Assembly: GCA_009744235.1 (NCBI GenBank) | Contig: WPHV01000002.1 | Span: 186,001 to 250,000 of the forward strand | Source: Gillisella vitis | GTDB lineage: Bacteria > Pseudomonadota > Alphaproteobacteria > Rhizobiales > Rhizobiaceae | Direction: 5' to 3' | Length of the DNA stretch: 64,000 nt | Part shown: piece by piece, positions 46,965 to 56,043 of the stretch | Layout of the letters: every line of letters starts with the position of its first letter | Numbering within the stretch: the stretch's first letter is position 1 | Position numbers and translations under genes: made by a program | Notes under the pieces: generated by a model | Database searches by the model: none | Seen by the model: the letters and a program-made list of their open reading frames with translations, nothing else | Told to the model about the DNA's origin: nothing

Positions 46965-47816
46965 ATGAAATTGGCAAGATTCACAATCGACGGTGTCACC
47001 CGTCTGGGCAAGGTCGACAATCAGCGGATCGTCGATCTGACTGCTGTTGTTCCAGAGTATGGCCATTCGATGCGCCTGCTGTTGGAGGCCTATCCTACAC
47101 TGCGGCCAGCGCTGGAAGCGGTCACAGAGCCGTCTTATCTGCTTGCGGATGTGCGGCTGGAAGCGCCGATCGCCGATCCACAAAAATTCCTGGCCATCGG
47201 CATGAATTATCAGGCCCATGCCGAAGAAGCGGCGGCTGCGGGTATCAAGACCCCTGAAAGCCAATTGTGGTTCAACAAACAGGTCAGTTGCATAAACGGA
47301 CCTTACGGTGATGTCGTCGTGCCTGCCGTTTCAAAGATGGTGGATTACGAGGCCGAACTTGGTTTCGTGATCGGTAAACGTTGCCGCCATGTGAGCCGTG
47401 AAGATGCCCGGAGCGTGATCGCTGGCTATCTTGTCGCAAACGATGTGACCGCCCGCGACTGGCAATTCCGTTCGCCTACCTACACATTGGGCAAATCATT
47501 CGATACCCATGGCCCGATCGGCCCCTGGATCACCACGGATGACGAAATAGCCGATCCGCATGACCTCACATTGACCTTGTCGTTGAATGGAGAGGAGCGC
47601 CAGCGCTCATCGACAGGCGACATGATTTACGACATCTATGACCAGATCGCCTATTTATCGACGGTCATGACTTTGGAGCCTGGCGACGTGATTATTACAG
47701 GCACACCATCAAATGTCGGAATTGCGACCCAGACATTTCTGAAGCCCGGTGACGTCGTCCGCGTTGAAGTACAGGGCTTAGGGGGCATTGAAAACCGCTG
47801 CGTTGCGGAAAACTAG
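46965..47816 (+). CDS. Fumarylacetoacetate hydrolase (FAH) family protein
   Basis: A 283-residue FAH-family protein. FLAIGMNYQAHAEEAA is the glycine-rich/first ligand block, and MVDYEAELGFVIGKRC (Asp127, Glu129, Glu131) the metal-binding region. NDVTARDWQF, GKSFDTHGPIGPW and GDVIITGTPSNVG are all typical. Members hydrolyse or isomerise beta-diketo acids such as fumarylpyruvate or oxo-hepta-diene-dioate, the last steps of meta-cleavage or gentisate pathways. It closes the catabolic cluster. Confidence 0.92.
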   Translation: MKLARFTIDGVTRLGKVDNQRIVDLTAVVPEYGHSMRLLLEAYPTLRPALEAVTEPSYLLADVRLEAPIADPQKFLAIGMNYQAHAEEAAAAGIKTPESQLWFNKQVSCINGPYGDVVVPAVSKMVDYEAELGFVIGKRCRHVSREDARSVIAGYLVANDVTARDWQFRSPTYTLGKSFDTHGPIGPWITTDDEIADPHDLTLTLSLNGEERQRSSTGDMIYDIYDQIAYLSTVMTLEPGDVIITGTPSNVGIATQTFLKPGDVVRVEVQGLGGIENRCVAEN

Positions 47817-47859
47817 GATCCGTCTGGTTTAATCTCAACCACAACCTCCTACATTATAC

Positions 47860-47885
47860 AAGGCGTCGTTAAAGACGGCCTTTCG
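47860..47885 (+). terminator. Possible terminator after FAH gene
   Basis: AAGGCGTC and GACGGCCTT pair with one bulge around GTTAAA and are followed by TTTCG. It lies 44 bp after the stop and overlaps the start of the palindromic repeat copy 3. Confidence 0.4.
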
Positions 47886-47958
47886 TATTCCTTTTGCAAA
47901 TATCTCAAGCCTCTGATGCAATTGAGATATTTGCAATGCCTTCAAGGCGAGGATGCGT
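47882..47958 (+). repeat. Palindromic intergenic repeat, copy 3
   Basis: The core at 47894-47936 has arms TTGCAAATATCTCAA and TTGAGATATTTGCAA around GCCTCTGATGCAA (loop shifted by one base). The flanks TTCGTATTCC (shared with copy 2) and AAGGCGAGGATGCGT (reverse complement in copy 1) extend the element to about 77 bp. Confidence 0.8.
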
Positions 47959-47990
47959 TGGCGCCTGCACCTTGGTACTTGGGAGGAGAC

Positions 47991-49121
47991 ATGAAGTTTC
48001 TATCTGTGATGGTCGTCTGGGCTGTATGGATCGCCTCGGCTCACGCACAAAGCATCAATGCTGGTAATCATCCTGTCTCCTCGGCCAAGCCCTTCACTGC
48101 TAAAGAAGTCGCACGCTTCGACACCCCATGGGCGATTGCCTTTCTGCCGGATGGTCGAATGCTGGTGACGGAAAAGCCGGGCCCGATCTTTCTCGTCCTC
48201 CAAAACGGACGGAAAACGCCGGTTGCCAATGTCCCTGCCGTGGCCGCCGAAGGTCAGAACGGTCTTCTCGACATCGCCGTTTCACCGAGCTTTGAAAAGA
48301 ATCGTGAGGTCTATTTTACCTATTCGGAACCAGGATCGTCCGGCAGCAGGCTTGTTCTGTCGCGCGCGCAATTGGCCGCATCCGCTACAAGCGCATCGCT
48401 GGAAGACATGAAGGTGATCTGGCGCCAGACGCCAGCTGGCGGTGGCGGGCAATCCGGCGGCATTATTGCTTTCGATCCAGACGGCACGCATCTTTACCTG
48501 ACGGTCGGTGACCGTATGCGCCCGGATACGGCGCAGGACCCCGACCAGGCGCGGGGCAAACTTCTGCGGCTCAATCTGGATGGCTCGACGCCTGCGGATA
48601 ATCCCTATGCGGATCAAGGCGGCGTGAAAGCCCAAACCTTCACGACCGGTCATCGCAATCCCTATGGCCTTGCCTTCGGGCTTGATGGAAAACTGTGGCT
48701 GCATGAAATGGGGCCGCGGGGTGGCGACGAGCTCAATCTGATAAAAGCCAATGGCAATTATGGCTGGCCGCTGGTGTCAAATGGCGACAATTACAGCGGC
48801 ACACGGATACCGCGCCACTCGACCAGGCCGGAATTTATTGCCCCGGCTGTTTATTGGAACCCGGTGATCGCTCCGGCTGGCCTTGCGATCTATGACGGCC
48901 AGATGTTTCCGCAATGGAGCGGCTCGGCGCTGATTGGTGGCCTTGCATCCATGGCTTTGGTCAGGGTGACATTCGACGGTCAAGGTGGAGCGGAAGAGGC
49001 GGATCGTTGGGATATGGAAGCGCGCATCCGCGATGTCGCGGTTGCCCCTGATGGGGCGGTTTGGGTTATAGAAGACGATAGTGAGGGGCGTCTGTTGCGT
49101 CTGACGCCCGTCAAGGGGTGA
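47991..49121 (+). CDS. PQQ-dependent aldose sugar dehydrogenase-like protein (YliI/soluble GDH type)
   Basis: A 376-residue periplasmic protein with a signal peptide (MKFLSVMVVWAVWIASAHA, cleavage before QSI) and a six-bladed propeller of the soluble glucose dehydrogenase family. Blocks include DTPWAIAFLPDGRMLVTEKPG, GQNGLLDIAVSP, TGHRNPYGLAFGLDGKLWLHE (an active-site histidine is expected here) and GPRGGDELNLI. It oxidises sugars with PQQ. The ATG at 47991 follows GGGAGGAG. It converges with the GH130 gene and may belong to the carbohydrate side rather than the aromatic cluster. Confidence 0.9.
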   Translation: MKFLSVMVVWAVWIASAHAQSINAGNHPVSSAKPFTAKEVARFDTPWAIAFLPDGRMLVTEKPGPIFLVLQNGRKTPVANVPAVAAEGQNGLLDIAVSPSFEKNREVYFTYSEPGSSGSRLVLSRAQLAASATSASLEDMKVIWRQTPAGGGGQSGGIIAFDPDGTHLYLTVGDRMRPDTAQDPDQARGKLLRLNLDGSTPADNPYADQGGVKAQTFTTGHRNPYGLAFGLDGKLWLHEMGPRGGDELNLIKANGNYGWPLVSNGDNYSGTRIPRHSTRPEFIAPAVYWNPVIAPAGLAIYDGQMFPQWSGSALIGGLASMALVRVTFDGQGGAEEADRWDMEARIRDVAVAPDGAVWVIEDDSEGRLLRLTPVKG

Positions 49122-49137
49122 GGCTTGTTGTTGATCG

Positions 49138-50451
49138 TCACCCCGTCTGCCCGGCGGGGTGCATTGAGCTCAACAGTGCGCTGATCTGCACGGTGCTGAA
49201 ATTTGAATAGGTGTCCGACACGGCATAGGGCAGGGCGATGAGGTCACCGTGGCGCATGGCGCCGCAGGAATAGACGACATTGGGTACATAGCCTTCACGC
49301 TCGGTTGGCTCCGGTTGTAACAAAGGCTCGACCGTGCGCGCCAGGATGATGCTGGGGTCCTGCTTGTGGAGAAGGGTGACGCCAATCGAATAACGGCGCA
49401 TCGGGCCAACCCCATGGGTAAAGAGCAACCATCCCTCATCAATCTCAACAGGCGAGCCGCAATTGCCGATCTGAACAAACTGCCAGGCAAATTCCGGCTT
49501 CATTAAAACCTGTCCCTCGTCCCAGTGATGCAAGTCGTCTGAATACAGCAGGAAGAGGTTTTCGCTGTCCTGACGGGCGATCATCGCAAAGCGCCCGTTG
49601 ATGCGTCGAGGAAAAAGCGCCATGCCCTTGTTGCGGGCTGCCGGACCGCGCAGCGGCGTCAGCGTGAAACTCAGGAAATCCTGAGTTTCCAGAAGCTCAG
49701 AGCGGATCGACGAGCCACTATAGGCCGTGTAGGTGGCGAAATAGACGGTCTTGCCATCGTCATCGAAAGCCACGAACCGGGCATCCTCTATCCCGTTCGA
49801 TTGGGCTTCCGTGACCGGAAAGATCACGCGCTCGCTGAGATCGCTTTCACTGTCGAAGCTTATGCCGATGCAGCCTGCCGGTGACAGGCCATCACTGGCA
49901 TGGATGTGCGGCAGGCCCGCGAGGCGAACTGGCGGATCGATGGTGACAGCTCCCTCGGCATCAATCATGCCGGTTCGGAAGGTCAGTGAGGAAATATGTC
50001 CTTCGCCAACCGCCCGCAGGCTGATGATCACCCGGCAGCACCCTTGCGCCATACCGGTCTGGTCGGGATGCGCAACGATGCTCGGATTGAAGAGGGCTGC
50101 GGATTCAAACGAATATTCGTTCATGAAATACGCGCCGACCAATTGTCTTTGCTGCTGACTGAAGCTTTGATGCTGGGAGAAAGCATCCTCCATCGCATCG
50201 GCCCGCAATTCGAACTGGCGCAGCAGGTTGCGATGCCGGCCTTCGAAATTGTCGAGAATGTCACGCAGCTGGTTCGTCGTGCCAGTCGGATCGAGAGACA
50301 AGACACGGTCGACAATTTCATTGGCCCGGTTTTTATCGCGCGGGTTCAGATGGCGTGGTTCGGTCGAGGGCTTGAAGGGCCGGACGATGACACGGGTGGG
50401 ATCAGGCCGGAGATAGAGGGCCTGCCGATTGAGGAGGCTTGAATTGGGCAA
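49138..50451 (-). CDS. Glycoside hydrolase family 130 protein (mannoside phosphorylase-like)
   Basis: A 437-residue GH130-type five-bladed propeller. NGIEDARFVAF holds the catalytic Asp motif (usually EDPR). NCGSPVEIDEGWLLFTHGVG, then a YSIGVTLLHKQDPS segment, and GYVPNVVYSCGAMRHGDLI follow the family layout. It has an N-terminal extension of about 90 residues of mixed helix before the propeller, which places it among the longer GH130 members of rhizobia. Members phosphorolyse or hydrolyse beta-mannosides. It is the second gene of a minus-strand unit behind a GT4 fusion protein. Confidence 0.85.
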   Translation of the reverse strand: MPNSSLLNRQALYLRPDPTRVIVRPFKPSTEPRHLNPRDKNRANEIVDRVLSLDPTGTTNQLRDILDNFEGRHRNLLRQFELRADAMEDAFSQHQSFSQQQRQLVGAYFMNEYSFESAALFNPSIVAHPDQTGMAQGCCRVIISLRAVGEGHISSLTFRTGMIDAEGAVTIDPPVRLAGLPHIHASDGLSPAGCIGISFDSESDLSERVIFPVTEAQSNGIEDARFVAFDDDGKTVYFATYTAYSGSSIRSELLETQDFLSFTLTPLRGPAARNKGMALFPRRINGRFAMIARQDSENLFLLYSDDLHHWDEGQVLMKPEFAWQFVQIGNCGSPVEIDEGWLLFTHGVGPMRRYSIGVTLLHKQDPSIILARTVEPLLQPEPTEREGYVPNVVYSCGAMRHGDLIALPYAVSDTYSNFSTVQISALLSSMHPAGQTG

Positions 50452-50491
50452 GGCTGATCCTTTTTTGATTGGGCGCTGGACGAGGGCTTAG

Positions 50492-50589
50492 AGTTTGTCA
50501 GGGAAAAGTGGTCACCGGTTTTCCCGAAAAGACAAACGAAAACAAAAAACGAGAGTCTGTCTGGTTCAATCTGAACCTGACAGACTCTA
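50492..50589. repeat. Double-palindrome intergenic element; supplies the stop codon of the GT4 gene
   Basis: The first part has GTTTGTC ... GGAAAA ... TTTTCC ... GACAAAC pairing. The second has AGAGTCTGTC, GGTTCA-ATC-TGAACC and GACAGACTCT pairing. Its last bases CTA (50587-50589) are, on the minus strand, the TAG stop of the glycosyltransferase gene. Related partial copies lie at 27919-27960 and 39502-39532. It can fold as RNA between the two genes of one transcription unit. Confidence 0.7.
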
Positions 50590-52866
50590 AGAAAGCTGCT
50601 GGAGCTCCGCCAGCTTCGGTGCGGCATGCGTCAGGCGGGATGCCCGGCCAACTTCAAAGCAGGAGATCAAGTAGCAGAGCACGGATTCCGCTCCCCGGTT
50701 CTCATTGGCTCGATCTGGATGCAATCCGTCCCGGCAGCTGCCGGTTTCCGGATCGACAAGGGAGAGACCGTGGTCGTTGCTGCCGGTAAACCAGGAAAAT
50801 GTGCGTGTGGCGGCCTCCAGCCATGACTTGTCGCGGGTGGCGTCATAGGCCGCAAGGCAGGCGGAAATCGTCGCTGTCGCTTCCACCGGCTGCTGGTCGA
50901 AGAGCTTGGGCGCTTCGCCAACATCGAAAAAGCCGTCGGTGCCGACCGGCCGGAACTGGCCACCGGAAGCCGTCTGCTGCTGCATAAGCCAGCCTAGCGT
51001 TCTGAGGCCGGTATCAATGAGTTCGTCCGAGCCGGTTGCTATGCCTGTGGCGATCAGCGCTTGCGGAATTCGGGCGTTTTCATAGGAAAGCCCCTCTTCA
51101 AACCAATGGCGGTCGGCTGTCGATACCTCGTGTTCGAGCCTCACCAGACGGTCAGCAAGCATTATGCGCAGCTGTGCTGCGATGTCGTCCTCTGGCGTGA
51201 CCCTGCAATAGGCGTCAAGGCCGATCAGGGTGAAGGCCCAGGCCCGCGGCGAGTGGAAATGGTCGACCACAGGGGCCGCCTTGGCAAACAGGGCCGCTGC
51301 CCAGTGGCGGCGCGGGCGGTCGCTGTCGGAGGAGGCGCAGATGCCGAGCGCCCAGAGCGTTCGGCCATGGCTGTCTTCAGAGCCCTTGTCTTCCAGCCAC
51401 CGGCGGTCAAAGCTCATGAAGTTGCGAAACTGTTTCAGGTCGGGGTTCCAGGCATGCTGGATGAAACTGGCGAAGGAGGCAGTTCTGCTATCACGGATGC
51501 CTGTTTCTCCGGCGCCCGCCAGATGGCAGGCAAGGATCAGCGCGCGGGCATTGTCATCCACGCAGTAGCCATGCGCACGGTCCGGCACGGAGAACACCGC
51601 ATGTTGGAAGATGCCGGTATCATCGCACATGGCATTGAAATGGCCGAGTTTCAAACTCGCGCCTTGCTGCGGGCGGGTCATGCTTTGCGTTATGAGGTCG
51701 CGGATCAGGCGGGGCCGGTAGGCCGCGCGCGCTGTCTCGATACTTTTCAGATAGAGCGACGCGATCTGCGGCCAGATCATCGAGCGGCCCGTCTCATAGG
51801 CGGCCTGGCGCATCGCCTGACGCGCCTGGTCGTTATCAAGCAATCGGGCAATCGCCTCACCTGTCGCCTGCGCATCGCTGAACGGGACGAGGATACCTCG
51901 GTGGTCGGCAAGAAGCTCACGGGCATGCCAGTAAGGGGTCGATACAACCGCGCTGCCCATGCCGAAACTGTAGGCGAGCGTTCCCGACGTCATTTGCGCC
52001 TCATCACGATAGGGCGTGACATACACATCGCACATGGCGATGAAATCCAGGAGCGTCGGCACATCGACGAATTGGTTGAGAAAGACGACGGATCGTTCGA
52101 CGCCGAGTTGTTCGGCACGGATGCGCAGGCTGTCGCGATACGCTTCCTTTTCACGGCGTAGCAGCGTGGGATGGGTCGCTCCAAGGACGATATACAGCGC
52201 GTCGGGCTGTACCTTCAAAATGGCTGGCATGGCATCGATGACCACTTCGATGCCCTTGTTGGGCGAAAGAAGTCCAAAGGTCAGAATGATCTGCCGCCCG
52301 CTATAGCCCATCTTGCCTTTGGCAAGCTCCGGGTCGTGGAAGGCTTTGTCGGGAATGCCGTGGGCGATGACATCAATTTTGCCGGGGGCCACGCCATAGA
52401 CATTTTCGAGAAACTCGCGTCCCTTGTCTGCCATGACCACCACCCGGCTCGATGCGGCGGCTACCTGTTGCAACACCCGTTTCTGGGACGGTGTCGGTTC
52501 GGCAAGGATGGTGTGAAACGTGGTGATGACGGGAATTCGCAGATGTGACAGCAGGGTGAGAATGAACTCGCCATCCGGGCCACCGAAAATACCGAACTCG
52601 TGCTGCAAGGAGACAGCCCGGTAATCTCCATTATTCAGGATACGGGCCGCGGTCACATAGTCCTCGATTTCGCCATCGCGGATGTCAAACACCACATTGG
52701 CCGGATAGGCGTAGTTCAGCTTGTCATCGGTCATCGCGATGATGCTGGTCTCGATCCCCTCTGCCGGATTGGACATGGCGTGGCTGAGGTCGGTGGTGAA
52801 CGTGGCGATCCCGCACTGCCTTGGAAGCGAATTGCCGATAAATGCGATGCGCTTGGTCTTGATCAT
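50587..52866 (-). CDS. GT4 glycosyltransferase with C-terminal alpha-helical domain
   Basis: A 759-residue protein. Residues 1 to about 370 are a GT-B glycosyltransferase of family 4: N-terminal RIAFIGNSLPRQCGIATFTT, nucleotide-sugar region LLSPNKGIEVVIDAMPAI, and GSAVVSTPYWHARELLAD near the donor Glu. The remaining part is helical, rich in W, H and D, with blocks such as CVDDNARALILACHL and SHGRTLWALGICASS. It resembles an alpha/alpha-barrel carbohydrate domain I cannot name with confidence. Fusion with, and linkage to, a GH130 protein suggest synthesis or remodelling of a mannose-containing glycan or storage/compatible oligosaccharide. Confidence 0.82.
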   Translation of the reverse strand: MIKTKRIAFIGNSLPRQCGIATFTTDLSHAMSNPAEGIETSIIAMTDDKLNYAYPANVVFDIRDGEIEDYVTAARILNNGDYRAVSLQHEFGIFGGPDGEFILTLLSHLRIPVITTFHTILAEPTPSQKRVLQQVAAASSRVVVMADKGREFLENVYGVAPGKIDVIAHGIPDKAFHDPELAKGKMGYSGRQIILTFGLLSPNKGIEVVIDAMPAILKVQPDALYIVLGATHPTLLRREKEAYRDSLRIRAEQLGVERSVVFLNQFVDVPTLLDFIAMCDVYVTPYRDEAQMTSGTLAYSFGMGSAVVSTPYWHARELLADHRGILVPFSDAQATGEAIARLLDNDQARQAMRQAAYETGRSMIWPQIASLYLKSIETARAAYRPRLIRDLITQSMTRPQQGASLKLGHFNAMCDDTGIFQHAVFSVPDRAHGYCVDDNARALILACHLAGAGETGIRDSRTASFASFIQHAWNPDLKQFRNFMSFDRRWLEDKGSEDSHGRTLWALGICASSDSDRPRRHWAAALFAKAAPVVDHFHSPRAWAFTLIGLDAYCRVTPEDDIAAQLRIMLADRLVRLEHEVSTADRHWFEEGLSYENARIPQALIATGIATGSDELIDTGLRTLGWLMQQQTASGGQFRPVGTDGFFDVGEAPKLFDQQPVEATATISACLAAYDATRDKSWLEAATRTFSWFTGSNDHGLSLVDPETGSCRDGLHPDRANENRGAESVLCYLISCFEVGRASRLTHAAPKLAELQQLS

Positions 52867-52943
52867 CAGAGGTTCCCTTCAGAACGCCGTCGCCGGTGGG
52901 TTGACTGCCGGCTCGTTCCCGGACTGGGAGCCTGCGATGGTGT

Positions 52944-52969
52944 GAACAGTGCGCGTCTTTTTGGTTCCT
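52944..52969 (-). promoter_or_regulatory. Possible EcfG-type (general stress) promoter of the GT4 gene
   Basis: On the minus strand GGAAC (52968-52964) is followed after 16 bases by GTT (52947-52945), close to the alphaproteobacterial EcfG pattern GGAAC-N17-GTT but one base short. It lies about 78 bases before the gene. Weak on its own. Confidence 0.3.
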
Positions 52970-52985
52970 CGTGAACCCTGCGCGG

Positions 52986-53252
52986 CTATCCGGTTGCTGT
53001 GAGAGATGTCGTCCGATCCTTTTCCATGGCAGCGTCCAGATCCAAATTGTCGATGGCGACAAGGCTGGTTGTCGATCCCTTGGCAATTTCGATCAGCGTT
53101 GCCACCCGCCGGTAGGCGAGCCAGGAAATGCCGGTAATCTGCTCCTCATCATCCTTGACCTGATAGTCTCCGGCGGGCTGCGTACCCTCAAGGCCAGGAA
53201 GGGTAAAAGGACATTCGAAATGCACGATACGGCTTGTGGTTCTGGTAAACAT
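52986..53252 (-). CDS. Small conserved rhizobial protein (function unknown)
   Basis: An 88-residue protein starting MFTRTTSRIVHFECPFTLPG with an AAGGAAG ribosome-binding site upstream. It is rich in beta-strand-type sequence: GTQPAGDYQVKDDEEQI, then ISWLAYRRVATLIEI. I recall similar short proteins of this pattern in rhizobia, with no known function. No signal peptide or membrane segment is seen. It lies 119 bp upstream of the GT4 gene on the same strand. The alternative start at 53288 is less likely. Confidence 0.65.
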   Translation of the reverse strand: MFTRTTSRIVHFECPFTLPGLEGTQPAGDYQVKDDEEQITGISWLAYRRVATLIEIAKGSTTSLVAIDNLDLDAAMEKDRTTSLTATG

Positions 53253-53413
53253 CAATCTGGCTTCCTTGAACGGGCATGGCAGGATCATCAGGCTGGCACG
53301 GCGGTTTCGTCACGGCATGAACCGTGTTGCGCAATTTAAAAAATGCAGGCGCCGCATCTATAGAATGGGAGCTGAAATCCGGCCGTTCCGTAGCGAGGCT
53401 GAAACTGTTTTCA

Positions 53414-53614
53414 TCAAAGGCCATCATGAGCGACAAAACGAATGCTTTTCGCAGATGGAGCCATCATAAAACGGGTGACTTTTCGGCGCAGGCCTGGTTT
53501 TGTCGTGAGAGATCTCAGGCAAGCGCTTTGTGAAGCCGTCAGTGTCAGGCCGAGGCGCACGTTGCCAATTGGCTTGAAAGCGTCGATTGACTTGAAAGGA
53601 GTGTCGGAAGACAT
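53414..53614 (-). CDS. Possible small protein, 66 residues, strong ribosome-binding site
   Basis: The frame starts MSSDTPFKSIDAFKPIGNVR and is basic and Ser/Thr-rich. Its main support is an AAAGGAGG Shine-Dalgarno tract five bases ahead of the ATG at 53614, the strongest in this part. No known domain is recognised. It lies between the small protein gene and the catalase gene on the same strand. It could instead be the leader of a transcript without a stable product. Confidence 0.42.
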   Translation of the reverse strand: MSSDTPFKSIDAFKPIGNVRLGLTLTASQSACLRSLTTKPGLRRKVTRFMMAPSAKSIRFVAHDGL

Positions 53615-53796
53615 GAGGTCCTCCTTTATTGGGGCCAGGGTGCGTGCCGCCCAGAAAATGACAGCGCCCTTACAATGGCTGACATCAGGATAGAGGTGGG
53701 GTTCTACGTCAAGATTGCAAGGAGCGATTGTGATTTATCTCGTGGCACCTCCCTCAATCACGGGACTCCAGGAGAGTCTACCCGTTTCTCGCTTGG

Positions 53797-53822
53797 CGTA
53801 ACCGCTGACGTCAGCGGTTACG
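53797..53822. terminator. 26-bp perfect palindrome after catalase gene
   Basis: CGTAACCGCTGAC is followed directly by its exact reverse complement, with no spacer. It lies 30 bp after the catalase stop. On the plus strand it is followed by GATCATTTTTT, and on the minus strand an A-tract precedes it. It fits a bidirectional-type terminator hairpin; a dimer-protein operator is the alternative. Confidence 0.5.
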
Positions 53823-53852
53823 ATCATTTTTTGGAGCGGAGATGGGGGTGGA

Positions 53853-56009
53853 TCAATCGTCCAGAGGCACGGATGCTTTTCCGAGTTTTACCGAGGGCTC
53901 CCGCGCCCAGACGCGCAGTTTGCCCAGCTTTTCGATGAAATCGGCGATACCATCTCCTCCGGGAAGACCAATGGTGCCTTCATCGAGATCTTCGGTTATG
54001 CCAGCCTTCTCCAAAAGGGGCATGGCGCTTTGGGTATAACCGATGAACTTGCAGTGCTGGAAGGCATCGGCAACGAAATCCCGTGCCGTTGCTTCCTTCA
54101 CAAGATCTGCCATGCCCGCATCTGAGGTCAGAAGCGCTACGGCGTCAAATAGGACAGATGGTCCTCCATCGATCATATGATGCGCTTCGATCCAGGTGCC
54201 ATCGGAACCGGTCACGCCGCCAACCTTTGGCGCGATCAACTCGAAGTCGGCTTTTGCCGCGGTGACAGCGCCAGTCAGCGCCTTGAGAAGCTTCACGTCG
54301 ACGCCATCGGTGATCAACACACCCAGTTTGCGGCCTTCGAAGCGCTTGGGGCCGCGCTTGATGATGCTGAGTGCAGGGGACGGCTCAAGGTCGTCGCGTG
54401 TCGGCACAGCCGCATCAGCCGGCTTAGGCATGGTTTTGAAGCCCAGTTTTTCTGCGACGGTCGTGGCGAGCGTTTCATCGATATTCATCAGATGCGCCAC
54501 CATCCGCTCCCTGATAACAGGCATTTCCACCTTGCTCAGCTCGAACGTGAGAGCGGCTGCAATGTGGCGCTGTTCCGGGGGCGTCTGGCTGATATAGAAT
54601 TGCCTAGCCTGGCTATAGTGATCGGCGAAGCTTTCCGGGCGCAGGCGGGCCTTGGCACCCTGTTCCTCCGCAGGGAAATGACGATAGCCGCGCGTTGGCG
54701 ATTCACGCGGTCCCTCGCCGAAGGAATTCGGCTGATAATTCGCCCGACCGACCGGATTGCGCATCGCCATATGGCCATCCTGCTGGAAATGCGCGAAAGG
54801 ACACTTTGGTGCATTGATTGGCAGATGCGTGAAGTTCGGTCCGCCCAGACGTTTCAGCTGGGTATCGAGATAGGAGAAGTTACGGCCTTGCAGCAAAGGG
54901 TCGTTGCTGAAATCGATCCCCGGCGGGACATTCTGCGTCATGAATGCCACTTGCTCGGTCTCCGCAAAGAAGTTGTCCGGCATCCGATCCAGCACCAGAC
55001 GACCGATTGCCTTCGGCGGCAGGATTTCTTCCGGGATGATCTTTGTCGGATCGAGCACGTCGAAATCAAAGCTGTCGGCAAACTCCTGATCGAAAAGCTG
55101 GACCTGCAATTCCCATTCGGGGAAGTTTCCTGACTGGATCGACTGCCAAAGATCGCGCCGATGGAAGTCCGGATCGGCACCATTGATTTTGACCGCTTCG
55201 TTCCAGGCCACCGATTGAAGACCGAGCTTTGGCTTCCAGTGAAACTTGACGAAGGTGGACTTGTCATTGGCATTGACGAAACGGAACGTGTGGACGCCGA
55301 AACCTTCCATGAAGCGGAATGACCGTGGGATTGTTCGATCTGACATAGTCCACATGATCATGTTCATGCTCTCGGGCGTCAGAGAGATGAAATCCCAGAA
55401 ATTGTCATGGGCGGTTTGTGCCTGGGGGAATGCCCGGTCCGGCTCCTGTTTGGCGGCGTGGATAAGATCGGGAAACTTGATGGCATCCTGAATGAAAAAC
55501 ACCGGGATGTTGTTGCCAACCAGATCCCAGTTGCCTTCCTTCGTGTACATTTTCACCGCAAAGCCGCGTACGTCGCGGGCAAGGTCGGCTGAGCCCTTGT
55601 TTCCCGCTACCGTCGAAAACCGAACGAAAACAGGGGTTTTTTCACCGGGCCGCTGGAACACGTCGGCGCGCGTATAGTCCGCCAGGGGCTCGTAGGTTTC
55701 GAAGTAGCCATGGGCACCGTAGCCGCGGGCATGAACAACGCGCTCTGGAATGCGCTCATGGTCGAAATGGAAAATCTTTTCTCTGAAATGGAAATCATCA
55801 ACGACAAGCGGGCCGCGATCACCGACGCGAAGGGAGTTCTGATCGTCTGCGACAGGTCCGCCTTGTGCAGTGGTCAAAATCGCATCGCCTTCGGCGATCT
55901 GGTGAAGCTCGCCACCCTTGCCGCGCACAAGTTTCTGATCGTGGATGGTGGCCTCATTCGAGATTGCAGCCGCATTCTTGCCTGTGGTTTGGGACCGTTG
56001 CTTTGGCAT
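53853..56009 (-). CDS. katE: Large-subunit catalase, HPII/KatE type
   Basis: A 718-residue heme catalase. The distal His93 is in [11 protein letters not shown], the distal Asn in [14 protein letters not shown], and the proximal heme Tyr in [12 protein letters not shown]. The length and the C-terminal domain of about 150 residues ([19 protein letters not shown], a flavodoxin/DJ-1-like fold) are features of clade 2 large catalases. It decomposes hydrogen peroxide in the cytoplasm. A GGAGAG ribosome-binding site precedes the ATG, and an EcfG-like promoter lies 35-60 bp upstream, fitting stationary-phase or general stress control. Confidence 0.95.
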   Translation of the reverse strand: MPKQRSQTTGKNAAAISNEATIHDQKLVRGKGGELHQIAEGDAILTTAQGGPVADDQNSLRVGDRGPLVVDDFHFREKIFHFDHERIPERVVHARGYGAHGYFETYEPLADYTRADVFQRPGEKTPVFVRFSTVAGNKGSADLARDVRGFAVKMYTKEGNWDLVGNNIPVFFIQDAIKFPDLIHAAKQEPDRAFPQAQTAHDNFWDFISLTPESMNMIMWTMSDRTIPRSFRFMEGFGVHTFRFVNANDKSTFVKFHWKPKLGLQSVAWNEAVKINGADPDFHRRDLWQSIQSGNFPEWELQVQLFDQEFADSFDFDVLDPTKIIPEEILPPKAIGRLVLDRMPDNFFAETEQVAFMTQNVPPGIDFSNDPLLQGRNFSYLDTQLKRLGGPNFTHLPINAPKCPFAHFQQDGHMAMRNPVGRANYQPNSFGEGPRESPTRGYRHFPAEEQGAKARLRPESFADHYSQARQFYISQTPPEQRHIAAALTFELSKVEMPVIRERMVAHLMNIDETLATTVAEKLGFKTMPKPADAAVPTRDDLEPSPALSIIKRGPKRFEGRKLGVLITDGVDVKLLKALTGAVTAAKADFELIAPKVGGVTGSDGTWIEAHHMIDGGPSVLFDAVALLTSDAGMADLVKEATARDFVADAFQHCKFIGYTQSAMPLLEKAGITEDLDEGTIGLPGGDGIADFIEKLGKLRVWAREPSVKLGKASVPLDD

Positions 56010-56043
56010 ATTCTCTCCGCGATTTTGTTGATGTACAAAAGCG

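Noticed and set aside
53188..53436. 82-codon minus-strand frame overlapping the start of the small rhizobial protein
   Set aside because: It overlaps the better-supported 88-residue gene on the same strand and has no clear ribosome-binding site or family pattern.
54177..55133. 318-codon open frame on the plus strand inside katE
   Set aside because: Antisense to a fully conserved catalase; no domain or ribosome-binding site.
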